Shown here piece by piece: positions 54,374 through 64,000 of a stretch of 64,000 nucleotides of DNA. Position numbers and translations under genes: made by a program. This DNA is from Otatea glauca. Its lineage: Eukaryota > Streptophyta > Magnoliopsida > Poales > Poaceae. Each line of letters starts with the position of its first letter. Within the stretch, counting starts at the first letter, position 1. Location: NCBI GenBank assembly GCA_036346275.1, contig CM070721.1, positions 52,415,869 to 52,479,868 of the forward strand, written 5' to 3'. The notes beneath the pieces were generated by a model, which was given only the letters and a program-made list of their open reading frames with translations, was not told the DNA's origin and made no database searches.

Positions 54374-54839
54374 TTAGCATTAGACTTAGGGTTCTTAAGC
54401 CATTAAACAACATTAATTCGATAGCCGAAATTAGAACACCAAGATGCGGAAGAAAATACCGTTCGGTGAAGCCATCGAAGGTGAATCGGTAGCGGTGGCC
54501 GAAAGCTCGATGACGAGGTGGTAGCCGTGATCACCAACGACGACGAAGAAGGAAGAAGCCGTAGGGATGACAGCGGTGTTGGCCTTCGGGTTACTTCTGC
54601 ACGACTTAGGATCGGCCTTAGAACATTTAGGGGCTGCCTAATCTCAAGTGTTAGCTTGAAACCATGAGAGGTTGGCTCCCCATTATATATGTGCAGTGCA
54701 ACTCGGGACCAAAACCAATAGATGGAAAGAGCCTCCGATCATGGCACAAAAGGTGGGATCTCATCCCCTAATTTTGGATCTGTTGATCCTTTCTGGATTT
54801 GTTGATCCTTGGGTAGTTATCGCAAGATTAAATCCAACA
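54374..54839 (-). repeat. 5' LTR of the Copia element (466 bp)
   Basis: TGTTAGCATTAGAC to AAATCCAACA on the plus strand, the partner of 48144-48611. Confidence 0.92.
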
Positions 54840-55539
54840 TCAGAACGAAAATCCTCCGCGCAGCGTCGAACATGAAGCGTGCAATGCCCTCCACCACTCC
54901 ACCGGTCTTCGACCCTACAGGTGCAGAGCGCCATCTCACAGGGAGGATCCCCAGCGCTAGAGATGCACAACGACGTCGCACACGAGAGCCAACCTCGGCC
55001 CTCCGGCAGCACTCCTCAACTGACGTTGAGCACTTAATTGCTTTCAGGCTCGCCGAAGTGAACCTGGACGAGGTTAGACCTGACCCGATGTTGGAAGAGT
55101 CACGCCAAATGGCTCCAGTCTCACAGGACACGTACGGTTTCCGCAGCCCAGGACATCCACGACGCTGGTGGTCAAACGAACGACCTCAATCTTCTTAACT
55201 TCTGCAGCTCCTCCAAGGCCAACCTACGGTCCCCGATTCTCAAGGCTAAACCTTTGCAGGCGATACAAATCAAAACAGGCGCGAAGACCAAAGAACGCTG
55301 AAGTCCTGCAATTAATGTTGTCGTCCTTTCCTTTTATTGTCTATGTGTCTCCCTCCCCAGTGTGCTTCTTCTGTGGGTCTTTTATGTTTGCCCCTGCGTC
55401 GGGCGACGCATCATCTACCTTGTAATCACAGATGGGGGCCTGTATGTTTACCCCTGCCAGCTCTCGAGCATGAAGTCCCCCGTGCCCGAGATACAGAGGT
55501 CCCTGGCCTCATGTATCCCCGGTTGTAGGTTTTTAGAAG
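54840..55539 (+). pseudogene. LINE ORF1/linker remnant
   Basis: Open stretches at 54809-55198 and 55168-55425, in different phases, carry basic, low-complexity protein (RAMPSTTPPVFDPTGAER). Pyrimidine-rich sequence follows. No zinc knuckle is seen, so the ORF1 call rests on position ahead of the LINE endonuclease. Confidence 0.4.
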
Positions 55540-56193
55540 TGTTGGTGTCAAAAATTTGATGTAGGATTTCTGACAACAGCACACCAGACGAACACCTGGT
55601 TCAGAGTATGCCAGTCGATTTGACCTGTAATCGACAAGGTAAAGATATAAAATTCACTCAAAGCCGATCGTAACGATCAATCGGTTTAGACTTAATCAGC
55701 TTGAAGCCGATTAAGATCAAAGTAACAAGGTAGGTCTAACTAGCCGATTAAGGCTAATCAGAGGATAAAGGCAGATCGATTCTGAAGAAGGCGATGCGCA
55801 ACAAAATCAGAATAAATCAAACCTGGGGTGTAATTTGAAGAAGATCAACAATCGGCGATGCGCAACTTTATTGATCAAGATCGAATTACAAAGGCTAAAT
55901 TATAAGAACTACTCCTAGTTGACGGAAAAGTAGATGAAAAGTAGACGCGAATTGGTTGATTGGCTCTGGACAACTTTTCTTATCACCTCTAGACCTCTTT
56001 CATACCCATTGGCCGATAGAGTCCTGGTACAACACGTTAAGAGTAGAATCCGTATCGGCCTCTATTTGGATGGTGCTTTCCTTAACAACATGTTCCATTT
56101 CCAAATATCTTCAATCTGTATCCTGATCGTATCTTGTTGATCTTGGACAGCCGATTCTAACCCTATCTGCCAAATTTTGGTGCAAACAGGAAG
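55535..56193 (-). mobile_element. Gypsy G1 solo LTR, 649 bp, inside the LINE
   Basis: The LTR is 55540-56188, read on the plus strand as TGTTGGTGTC to GGTGCAAACA. Flanks are AGAAG (55535-55539) and GGAAG (56189-56193), a duplication with one mismatch. It is the most complete LTR of the family in the window and served as reference for the others. Confidence 0.88.
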
Positions 56194-56222
56194 TTATTGA
56201 AATGACTATGGTTACACCTGAC

Positions 56223-56243
56223 CAACTGGCTGTGCGCCAGTTG
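56223..56243. repeat. Perfect 8-bp hairpin
   Basis: CAACTGGC and GCCAGTTG separated by TGTGC, in the LINE linker just after the solo LTR. Confidence 0.8.
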
Positions 56244-56359
56244 TTAATAGTTTTCTCAAGTTCAACAGGGGTGTTCTCCTTCCTTGCTACCACCAGGTTT
56301 ACAAGTGCATTGACCCTTCACAAAAAATAATTCCGGCAGGCCATCAGGAAGCGGAAAAA

Positions 56360-57496
56360 TACTCCCTTTTTAAATTGGAACGTCAGGGGCTTGAACTCAC
56401 TGGCAAAGAGAGCAGTCATCAAGGAGCTGGTCTCAGATACTAGAGCAACCATTGTATGCCTGCAGGAGACGAAATCGCAGCATGTCGATGAGGATCTAGT
56501 AGCACAAACTCTGGGAAACAATTTCAAGCAAGATTTTTTGCTTCCTGCTGGCCCAAAGCACAAGGGGACAATCCAGATGAAAGAAGATGGAAAAGCTTGG
56601 TCCTGCACGGGTGTCTATGGGACCCAGCTTAACAGCGACAAAGTGTTGTTCCTACGGGAAATTCAGGACCTTCAGAGCCACATGCACGAAGAATGGCTCA
56701 TCCTAGGAGAAACATGATCTACCAAGCAGCAGATAAAAGCAATGGCAACCTCAACAGGAGACAAACGGGAGCTTTCTAGAAACTCTTAGACGACACCCAG
56801 CTCAAGGAAATTAGATTGAATGGGAGGAAATTTACTTGGGCAAGTGACAGAGACAGCCCGACCTTAACCAGGATCGATAGGTTCTTTGCTACGAACGCTT
56901 GGGACATGCTCTTCCCAGATTGTCGACTACAAGCATTAGCCTCCCTAGCCTCTGATCACTGTCCTCTGCTCCTTGATGGATGTGTCAAGATGAAGAGATT
57001 TACTGGTTTCAGATTTGAAGCTTTCTGGTCGAAAATGCCAGACTTCAACCAGATCGTGCAGACAACATGGGACAAACCGGTACACACAAATGATGCCCTC
57101 CTAAGGATACATATTAAAATGGCCAGAACGGCAAAGGCTCTCAGGGCTTGGAGCAGACGTCAGGTCTGGGATATACAGCTTCAGTTCGCCATGGCCATTG
57201 AACTAATTTACCAGCTTGACAGGGCGCAGGATAGCAAACGTCTTTCCATACAGGAAAGGTCGTTTCGAAATAGGCTGAAGCACAGGTTACTCGGATTGGC
57301 GGCCATTCGGAGGGTTCACATGAAACAGCGCTCTCGCCTCACCTTCATCAAAGAGGGGGATGCAAGCACCAAGTTCTTCCATATGAAAGTCAACGCGCGT
57401 AGGAGAAAAAATCACGTCCAATCCATTCTAACAGATAGGGGCCTTCTCAGAAACAAAGAGGAAAAGCAAGAGGAACTTTTCCGTTTCTTCCACTAG
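56360..57496 (+). pseudogene. LINE endonuclease (APE type) and linker
   Basis: The endonuclease N-terminus is LNWNVRGLNSLAKRAVIKEL, then IVCLQETKSQHVDEDL. The frame is lost near 56715 (WLILGE instead of the usual LGDFN), and it resumes at 56816 with LNGRKFTWASDRDSPTLTRI, DRFFAT and the catalytic ASDHCPLLL. A linker to the RT runs to 57496 (IKEGDASTKFFHMKVNARRR). In L1 elements this nuclease nicks the target for primed reverse transcription. The Asn/Glu/His residues are present; one indel and a stop at 57494 disable it. Confidence 0.88.
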
Positions 57497-57820
57497 CATT
57501 TAGGCCTGACAAACACAAGGTCGCACACGCTAGATTGGAACACCCTAGGCATGCAACCAACAGATTTGAGACTCCTCGAGGAGCCTTTCCAGCTAGAAAA
57601 AATTAGGGAGGTGGTCTTCTCCCTACCAGTCGACAAGGCACCGGGGCCAGACGGTTTCATTGGTCTGTTCTTTAGGAGCTGCTGGCAGACCATACACAAT
57701 GATCTCTTCGCACTGATCGCCCAGCTCTACCATCTCGACGGCCGGAACCTGCACGTCCTTAACTCAGCAAATATAGTGTCATCACCCAAGAAGCAAGACG
57801 TCGTACGTATAGCTGACTAC
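57497..57820 (+). pseudogene. LINE reverse transcriptase start, truncated
   Basis: The same frame as the linker, after one TAG. VFSLPVDKAPGPDGFIGLFF is the conserved RT opening of plant L1 elements, followed by ANIVSSPKKQD. The RT palm and its catalytic residues are missing because the Copia LTR begins at 57821. Confidence 0.88.
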
Positions 57821-58044
57821 TGTTGAGAAACCACGTGGCCCAATGAAAAGCCCACGATGGTCCCTTAGCTGAAACCCTAGTTGAGCGCTATATAAGGAGG
57901 AGGGGGTCGTCCCCCTATGTACAAGAATCATAAAGCAATAAAGAATTCTGTCGTCGCTCTCCATATACCTGTCTCTCTCTCTCTCTTCTCCAATTTAGAT
58001 CTGTTCGGGAACCCCGGACTATTCGATAACGAGGTTCCTTAACA
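57821..58044 (+). repeat. LTR of Copia family P (224 bp)
   Basis: From TGTTGAGAAACC to GGTTCCTTAACA, which are inverted ends. TATATAA lies at 57889-57895 and an AATAAAG signal at about 57935. Directly after it, GTTATCAGCACGA (58046-58058) stands at the primer-site position, a motif seen in some plant Copia elements. Confidence 0.85.
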
Positions 58045-58179
58045 CGTTATCAGCACGAAGCTCTACCGGAGATCAGATTGAAAGGTGAGAAAAGGTGGGA
58101 ATTAGCGATTGAATCTAATCGGTTTTTTCTATGCATGCATCTACCCTACGTGGCACGAAGCTACACGAAGAACGCTCGA

Positions 58180-59290
58180 AGCTACTCAGTACAGTACGAA
58201 GCTACAGTACTATTCATTAGAGAAAAAAAAGGAGGAACATGGCAGCATGTGCCCGAAGCACTACGCTGCCGTCGTGGGCTTGAAGCACCGCCGCCGCCGC
58301 GCCGCGCCGATCCGACGCGCCGGCCCACGCCGCCATGGCGAAGCCCGCTACTTGGCGCTGCGCCGCCGTCGGCTGCCGGTGATGCGCTCGAGCGCCCGCG
58401 CCGCCGCCTCGAACCAGACGCAGAGCGCCGCCGCCTCGACCCAAGACGCAGGTGGCGACGCCTCGGCTCCCACGCCAGAAGCGCCACAGCGCCGCAGCGT
58501 CGCGCCGCCGCCTCGGGCCCAGACGCAGCGCTGCTGCGCTTGCCGGCTCGCCTCAAGACCGCCGCCCGGCCCGGCCACAGCGATCCGCCGCCTCGGCCTC
58601 GCGTCTGCCAAGACGGCCCGCAGACGGACGCCGCCTGCTGCGCCGCTCCATCGGCTGCGGCCGCCGCCGCCGCTGCGTCGCGCGTCGCCCCCGCCACTGA
58701 AGCCACCTCGCCGTCGTCGTCTGCGGCGTCGGCCACGCAGCTGCCGCTCTCGGTAGCACGATTCGTTCGCCGGCCACTCAAAGCACACCGGCGAAGCGCC
58801 GCGCCCGGCAACCGCCGCCTTGGCTTCCTCGCGCCCGCATCGCGTCGCCTCGGCTTCCTCGCGCGTCGCCGCCTCGGCGCACCGGCTCGGCCGCGCCCGC
58901 TCCGCAGCGTCGCCGCCTCGGCCGCATCGGCTCGGCCGCGCCCGCTCAGAGCGCGCGCCGCTCGGCCACGCCGTCGCTCCGATCCCGTCCTCGGCTCGGC
59001 CGCCCGCCGCATCGCTCGGCCGGCCCGCCGTCGTTGCCTCGGCTACCATCGTCGCAAGAAGCACAAAGGGGAGGAGGCGCGACACACGGAGAAGCGACGC
59101 GGGCGCGAGGGGGAGGAGGCGCAGGCACGAAGGGGAGGCGAGCGAGCAGGCGGGAGAGTGAGCGGGCGGCTAGGGTTGGAAACCCTAGCCGCTGGCCCAT
59201 TTGAAGGCCCACGAAAAAAAAGACGGGAAAAGGAAAAGAAAAAGGAAAAGAAAGAAGGAAAGGAAACGAAAGAAAGAAAGAAAAAAAATT
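58180..59290 (+). other. GC-rich leader and polypurine stretch of Copia family P
   Basis: A strongly GC-rich block (about 58250-59050) is full of CGCCGCCTCGG-like words, so long ORFs appear on both strands at once; none is supported as a gene. It is followed by a nearly pure purine run at 59213-59288. The usual gag and protease are missing here: the leader is joined directly to integrase at about 59294. Confidence 0.7.
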
Positions 59291-59293
59291 TCT

Positions 59294-60290
59294 TGCCCAA
59301 CACTTGCCCAACACTTGTTGGGGACACGCAGTCCTACATGCAGCAGCTCTCATCAACTTCAGACCTTCGGCCTACAACATCCATTCTCCTATGCAACTTG
59401 TGCACAGGATCATCCCAAAGATCTCCCATCTCATGAAATTTGGGTGTATGGTATATGTACCTATACCACCCCCTCAGCGGACTGCAATGGGCCCTCTCCG
59501 CAAGTCTGGGATATACGTTGGTTATGAGAGTGCATCCATAATTAGGTATCTGGAACCCATGACTGGAAACTTGCATATAGCCCGATTCGCTGATTGCATC
59601 TTTGACGAGGATCGTTTCCCGTCATTAGGGGGAGGAAATCAACCTTTGGATGAAAAATGCCGGGAAATCATATGGCATTCCACTGGGATCCCCGCACATG
59701 ACCCTCGCACTAATGAAGCAAATCAAGAAGTCTAGAAGATAATTGATTTGCATAATTTAGCAAATGAAATGCCTGATCATTTTTGTGATCTGAAGGGCGT
59801 GGTTAAGTCGCATGTACCCGCAAGAAATACACCAGAGAGGGTGGAAATACCAAAGAAAATAGAAGGTATCCATCATCCTGTTCAGAGGCCTCAAAGAAAA
59901 AGAACAGGAAATCTGGCTCCTCAAACCCAAAGTACCCGGAGACGTCTGGAGAAAACTGGGCGAGAGGACTTACCACAACCAATCACGAAAATACCCCAAG
60001 GAAAGAAGGGGAGCCAGTTGAGACCTAGCACTGGAAAGAAGCCAACAGGAAAGGCAATCCCAGACTTGAATCTTCCACTGCAGGAAGCCGCCGAAAATAA
60101 TGTGTGCGCACACATAGGCGATGAAAAGCTAAGGGAACTTGCTCCTGCGATAGGGAAAAGTAGCGAAGAGCAAGTAGAAGTGCATGAAGTACCCCATGAA
60201 GAAATGGCCATAAACTTTGTAATAGCAGGAGAATCCCTGAATAGACCAACAGCCAACGTTGATGCATACTTCGCAAAGAAGATTGCCTAG
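59294..60290 (+). pseudogene. Copia family P integrase C-terminus and linker
   Basis: From CTTGCCCAACAC at 59294 the frame reads the end of the integrase (NFRPSAYNIHSPMQLVHRII, MKFGCMVYVPIPPPQRTAMG, KSGIYVGYESASIIRYLEPM). One TAG at 59733 follows, then a basic linker (QRPQRKRTGNLAPQTQSTRR). The region upstream of it in a normal element is missing. A short duplicated word, TTGCCCAACAC, marks the left junction. Confidence 0.85.
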
Positions 60291-61735
60291 ATCATTGATC
60301 ATGATCCCGAGCCTGCATCTCTCGCAGAGTGCAAAAAAAGGCTAGATTGGGAAGAATGGAAAAAGGCAATCACTGCAGAGTTAGTCTCTCTGAACAAGAG
60401 AGAGGTGTTTGGGCCCGTATGCTGCACACCTCTCCATATAAACCCCGTAGGTCACAAATGGGTCTTTGTTCGGAAGAGGAATGAAAACAACGAAGTTGTA
60501 AGGTACAAGGCAAGGCTTGTAGCTCAAGGTTTCACTCAACGTCCTGGAGTTGATTATGAAGAAACCTATTCTCCGGTCATGGGAGGAATTACCTTTAGAT
60601 ATTTGATCTCAATGGCGATCAACTTGAAGTTGAGAATGAAGCTAATGGATGTTGTCACAAAGATATTTATATGGAAACTTGGATTGAGAGATATATATGA
60701 AAGTACCTAAAGAATTCCTATCCCAAACCAAGGCGGAGCAAATAGAAACACATGCAAAGTGTGAAATTGGAGAAATCATTGTATGGGCTGAAGCAGTTAG
60801 GAAGAATGTGGTACAATCGCTTGAGTGACTTTCTCTGCAAGAAAGGCTACACAAACAGCGAAGATTGTCCATGCGTGTTTATACAGCGATCCCTTAATGG
60901 ATTCTGTATAATCTACGTCTATGTAGATGACTTGAACATCATTGGGACGGATGAAGAAATTGAAGAAGCATGCTCATACTTGAAGTGTGAGTTTGAAATG
61001 AAGGATTTGGGTAAAACCAAGTTTTGTTTAGGCTTGCAGCTTGAACATGTCCAAGGAGGAATCTTGGTACATCAATCAACCTATACGCAGAAATTGTTGG
61101 AAAGGTTTGGATTTGAAAAAGCATATCCTGCGAAGACTCCAATGGTCGGAAGGTCACTCCAAGTAGACCTAGACCCACACAGACTTAGAGAAGAGGGGGA
61201 GGAAGTCCTGGGAGCAGAATTCCCATATCTGAGTGCAGTTGGAGCGCTCATGTACCTTGCGAATAGCACTAGGCCGGATATTGCGTTCGCCGTAAATTTT
61301 CTAGCCCGGTACAGTGCAGAACCCACCAAAAGGCATTGGAAAGGGATCAAGGACATCTTCCGTTACCTCCAAGGAAGCAAAGATCTTGGTTTGTTTTTCA
61401 GAAGAAACAATGAATTGAATTTGGTTGGCTACGCCGATGTTGGGTACTTATCAGACCCGCATACTGGCAAGTCCCAAACTGGCTATGTTTTCCTATGTGG
61501 AGGAACAACAATTTCTTAGAAGTCGTCTAAACAGACTCTCGTCTCAACGTCGACAAACCACTTGGAAATCATCGCTTTGTATGAAGCATCTCGTGAATGT
61601 GCATGGCTCCGAAGAATGGTTCACCACATCCAGAAGTCATGTGACTTGAACATTGAGCAAACTCCCACGATAATCTATAAAGATAATGCAGCTTGTGTTG
61701 CCCAAGCACAGATGGGTTATGTGAAGAGCAATCTC
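60291..61735 (+). pseudogene. Copia family P reverse transcriptase and RNase H
   Basis: After a TAG at 60288 the frame continues, with KWVFVRKRNENNEVVRYKAR and LVAQGFTQRPGVDYEETYSP. It shifts near 60700 and resumes in SLYGLKQLGRMWYNRLSDFL and the catalytic IIYVYVDDLNIIG, then STRPDIAFAVNFLARYS. RNase H has GYADVGYLSDPHTGKSQTGY, then TAG at 61517 in place of the usual TGG of ISWKSSKQT, then ASRECAWLRRMVHHIQ. It ends at YVKSNL (about 61732), where the sequence turns into the inverted integrase. Confidence 0.9.
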
Positions 61736-61739
61736 ATGC

Positions 61740-62415
61740 AGCTCGTCAAAAATGCAATCAGCGAATCGGGTTGTATGCAAGTCTCCAGTCATGGGTTCCA
61801 AATACCTGATTATAGATGCACTCTCATAACCAACGTATATCCCAGACTTTCGGAGAGGGCCCATTGCAGTCCGCTGAGGAGATGGTATAGGAACATATAC
61901 CATACACCCAAATTTCCTAAGATGGGAGATTTTCGGGATGATCCCGTGCACAAGTTGCATAGGAGAATGGATGTTGTAGGCCGAAGGTCTGAAATTGATG
62001 AGAGCTGATGCGTGCAGGACTGCGTGTCCCCAACAAGTGTTGGGCAAGTTACAACTCTGCAAAAGTGGTGCCGCAATGAATTTAATCCTCTTTATTAGTG
62101 CTTGACTTGTCCATTTTGCGTATGGACATGCGGTGCAGAGTGCTCAAGCTGCTATCCTCCCATTGCGGTGCAATAATCATCAAATGCCTTTGAAGTAAAT
62201 TCTCGACATTGTCCATTCCGATGGACTTCACGCGATGATCGGGAAAGCATTCTTAATTCTTATGATCTGCGAGATCGACTTTGCAAAAGCATGGTTTCTT
62301 GTTGACAATAAGCATACATGCGACCATTTCGAGGAAGCATCGATGAGCACCATAAAGTATCAAAACGGCCCTGACAAGGGCTGAATCGGGCCGCAAATAT
62401 CCCCCTGGATGCGTT
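61740..62415 (-). pseudogene. Copia family P integrase, inverted copy
   Basis: On the minus strand, 62062 down to 61740 repeats the integrase end (NFRPSAYNIHSPMQLVHGII, KFGCMVYVPIPSPQRTAMG). From 62060 to 62415 the integrase core is present but badly broken (traces of GPFRPLSGPF-, VACLLSTRNHAF- and CRNGQCREFTSK-like strings in varying frames). The integrase is not functional. Confidence 0.82.
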
Positions 62416-63060
62416 TCAAGAATGCAGAAATTTCACTTTGCACTTCATGACAGAGGGTCTGGTTATTAATTTCCCGGTGGCACATGCAGGGCACACGAAA
62501 TCTTCAAGATTCGAATTTTTTTTAACATTGATGCCATGACCTTGTGAGTTGTTCACTATATTTCTCATCATTCTAAGACCAGGATGACCTAATCTACCAT
62601 GCCATAAAGAAAATAACTCAGAGCTTCTAAAGACAGTCTTCAAGGAAGTATACACTTCGGGTGCATGAATATTCGTGTAGTACAACCCAGATTCATATGA
62701 GGGACATTTTTCTAATACCATTTTTTCACATACCGCGTGCTTCACAATGCACAAGTATTCTTTGCCATTTTCTTCATTGGTTTCTACGTGAAAGCCATTA
62801 GCGCGGATGTCTTTGAAACTTAAGAAGTACGCGTTGATTCGGGGTACAAAAAGGGCTTCTTCAATTACCAAAGTTGTACCCATAGGCAATATAATTGTGG
62901 CTCTTCCGGAGCCTATTATATATGAATCGCTTCCTGCGATCGTAGTAATCTTTCCAGCGTTCTTCGTGATCGACTGGAAGTATTTGGACTCTCTTAAGAT
63001 GGTATTTGTTGTGCCACTATCAACAATGCATATCTCTTCCATTTGGGCGCTACACGATTT
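62416..63060 (-). pseudogene. Copia family P protease and GAG-pre-integrase
   Basis: An open stretch from MEEICIVDSGTTNTILRESK: the DSGTTNT motif is the aspartic protease site. Later SLWHGRLGHPGLRMMRNIVN and CPACATGK form the pre-integrase zinc segment. It is preceded, without a frame change, by an acceptor-like TTATCTAG at 63061, see the spacer entry. Confidence 0.88.
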
Positions 63061-63256
63061 CTAGATAAAAGAAATATAATTCTAATCAGATAGAGGCAAA
63101 ATAAAATCCAAACATTGCTTGCAAATTTGAAGAATACTGGAATAAAGAATAAATTGCATATTTATTCATGAGAGAAGTATGCTCTTCTAGAGCTTACAAT
63201 TCATTATTCAAAAGAAAATGCTAACAACCATAATCTAAATAAAACATACATTAAAC
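63061..63256 (-). other. Intron-like AT-rich spacer between gag and protease
   Basis: 196 bp, rich in A and T. On the minus strand it opens with GTTTAATG right after the last Gag codons and ends TATTTCTTTTATCTAG. A CTGAT branch-site-like word lies about 26-30 bases before the AG. Joining the flanks at these sites keeps the Gag frame in register with protease. The Gag stop codon lies inside the spacer. Confidence 0.4.
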
Positions 63257-64000
63257 AGAATATGTAAAATATGCATTAATTTCTGCTTCTATGTCATCGA
63301 CAGAAGTTTTCTCTTCATTTGCCATAAGTTTGGCTGCAGCATCGATGTCCAGGCTATTCTGTGAGGATGAGTCAAGTGGGGTATCTTCATCCATGGCATT
63401 ATCATCACCAATCTTGGCGAAGTGCGCCTCTGCTGGGGCGTTTTCTTTTGCCTTCCTCTTAGCCTGATATGCGTTGATCACTTCCTTGGATTCCCGACAT
63501 ATCTTCGACCAGTGTCCCCAAGTGTCGCACCTAAAGCACGTTTGGTTCTGCTGTCCATATGGCTTGGCGTACGTCTTTTCCTTGTCATCCTTCTTTACTG
63601 GGGCTTTGGACTTTCCTTTAGCCTGAGACCTCTCTTTTCCACCTTGCTTACCCTTCTTTCTATAAATGGGCTTTCTCACCTTATAGCTATGCATTGACTT
63701 CTGTGCCAGTGCCCCTTCCAGGTGGCTGCGAGACATAGTTCTTGTGTAGAACATCGTCTTGCGATTTCGCAACTTGCATTACATCAATCAGTTCGCTATA
63801 CTACTTGTATACGTCCTGACAATAGCTGTGTGCCCTTTGGATAGCATTTGGGTGGAAGGTAGAGAGAGTTTTCTCAATCTTCTCCTCATCAGTGATCTTC
63901 TTGCCACATAGAGAGAGATTGGTACAAATTCTGTGCAAGACAGAATTGTACTTGACCACTGTTTTGTAGTCTGCAAACCTCAGGCGGACCCAATCTTGCT
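63251..64000 (-). pseudogene. Copia family P gag (partial)
   Basis: 63251-63772 carries the Gag C-terminal part with the knuckle CFRCDTWGHWSKIC and a Lys-rich stretch before it. Above 63772 the Gag core (KTVVKYNSVLHRICTNLSLC in another frame) runs past the window edge. A one-base shift separates the two parts. The family's own start codon and LTR are outside the window. Confidence 0.85.

Larger units (their letters stand above)
48144..54839 (-). mobile_element. Copia retrotransposon, 6.7 kb, nearly complete
   Basis: Minus-strand element with a 3' LTR at 48144-48611, purine tract, RT-RNase H, integrase, protease and gag, a GC-rich leader, an initiator-Met primer site at 54361-54373 and a 5' LTR at 54374-54839. 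The LTRs differ at roughly 18 of 466 positions by eye (about 96% alike), so it is fairly young. No 5-bp duplication is visible (AGCTT on the left, TCAGA on the right). Breaks are few: about four frameshifts, one of them a 58-bp duplication. Confidence 0.92.
54840..57820 (+). mobile_element. L1-type LINE, 3'-truncated and interrupted
   Basis: Endonuclease and the start of the reverse transcriptase are read on the plus strand after 56360. Upstream 54840-55539 is probably the ORF1 end and linker, separated from the rest by a G1 solo LTR at 55540-56188. A Copia LTR at 57821 cuts it in the RT, and the Copia LTR at 54839 abuts its left side. The true 5' end is not defined. Confidence 0.8.
57821..64000. 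mobile_element. Two partial Copia elements (family P) joined tail to tail
   Basis: The left half is plus-strand (5' LTR 57821-58044, leader, integrase C-terminus, RT, RNase H to about 61732). The right half is minus-strand, from the window edge: gag, protease, pre-integrase and integrase, down to about 61741. Integrase segments 59305-59600 and 61740-62056 are inverted copies, about 93% alike by eye. Both halves lack a 3' LTR at the junction. The right 5' LTR lies beyond the window. Confidence 0.85.

Noticed and set aside
58078..59436. A 452-codon plus-strand ORF and long minus-strand ORFs in the same place
   Set aside because: Several frames on both strands are open at once because of the GC-rich leader. 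Residues are Arg/Ala/Pro low complexity, and the frame does not match the integrase that follows.
1..64000. A bacterial-type defence, phage or operon system
   Set aside because: There is no tight gene packing, no ribosome-binding sites and no prokaryotic families. All recognisable proteins are plant transposon proteins or one spliced host gene.

Overview
The window is grass-type (Poaceae) nuclear DNA, almost wholly built of nested transposable elements, plus one broken host gene. The evidence for a plant, and probably a grass: a chromodomain Gypsy element with 3-kb LTRs, a Tat-type Gypsy with an antisense extra ORF and a second RNase H, several Copia families, a plant L1-type LINE, hAT and Mutator-like MITEs, very GC-rich LTR and leader blocks, and a spliced TFIIS-M/SPOC-domain gene. 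There are no prokaryotic operons and no CRISPR. I could not name the species.

Layout. 1-8001: 5' part of a minus-strand Gypsy element (family G1; gag and protease, rest off the left edge). Its gag is split by a 3,258-bp solo LTR with a perfect ACCCT duplication, and its own LTR is split by a second, opposite-facing G1 solo LTR (duplication CCTTG). 8002-8254 and 19488-19540: pieces of an older Copia LTR and leader. 8255-19487: a Tekay/Del-like chromovirus inserted in that LTR. 19541-32458: a Tat-like Gypsy inserted in the Copia leader, carrying gag-pro-pol forward and a multi-part antisense gene backward. 32459-35700: a mosaic of Copia leader, a captured fragment of the SPOC gene, a hAT element, an AT-rich tandem repeat, unidentified exon-like pieces and a Mutator-like MITE.

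35924-42129 (minus): a five-segment TFIIS-M/SPOC gene with intact GT-AG junctions but several frame breaks. Its large intron holds two hAT MITEs and a Copia fragment. 42191-45633: a gag-only G1 derivative. 45634-48143: mostly unrecognised intergenic DNA with a hairpin repeat and a 225-bp solo LTR. 48144-54839: a nearly complete minus-strand Copia. 54840-57820: a LINE, interrupted by another G1 solo LTR and cut by the next Copia. 57821-64000: two partial Copia elements of one family joined tail to tail.

None of the transposon polyproteins is fully open. Many breaks are single nonsense codons or 1-2 base shifts, so the window shows successive insertions that each decayed. The least expected structures are an array of short hairpins sharing a TGTGT loop in the 3.26-kb LTR, the tail-to-tail Copia palindrome, an intron-like gag-protease spacer in that Copia, and the captured gene fragment.
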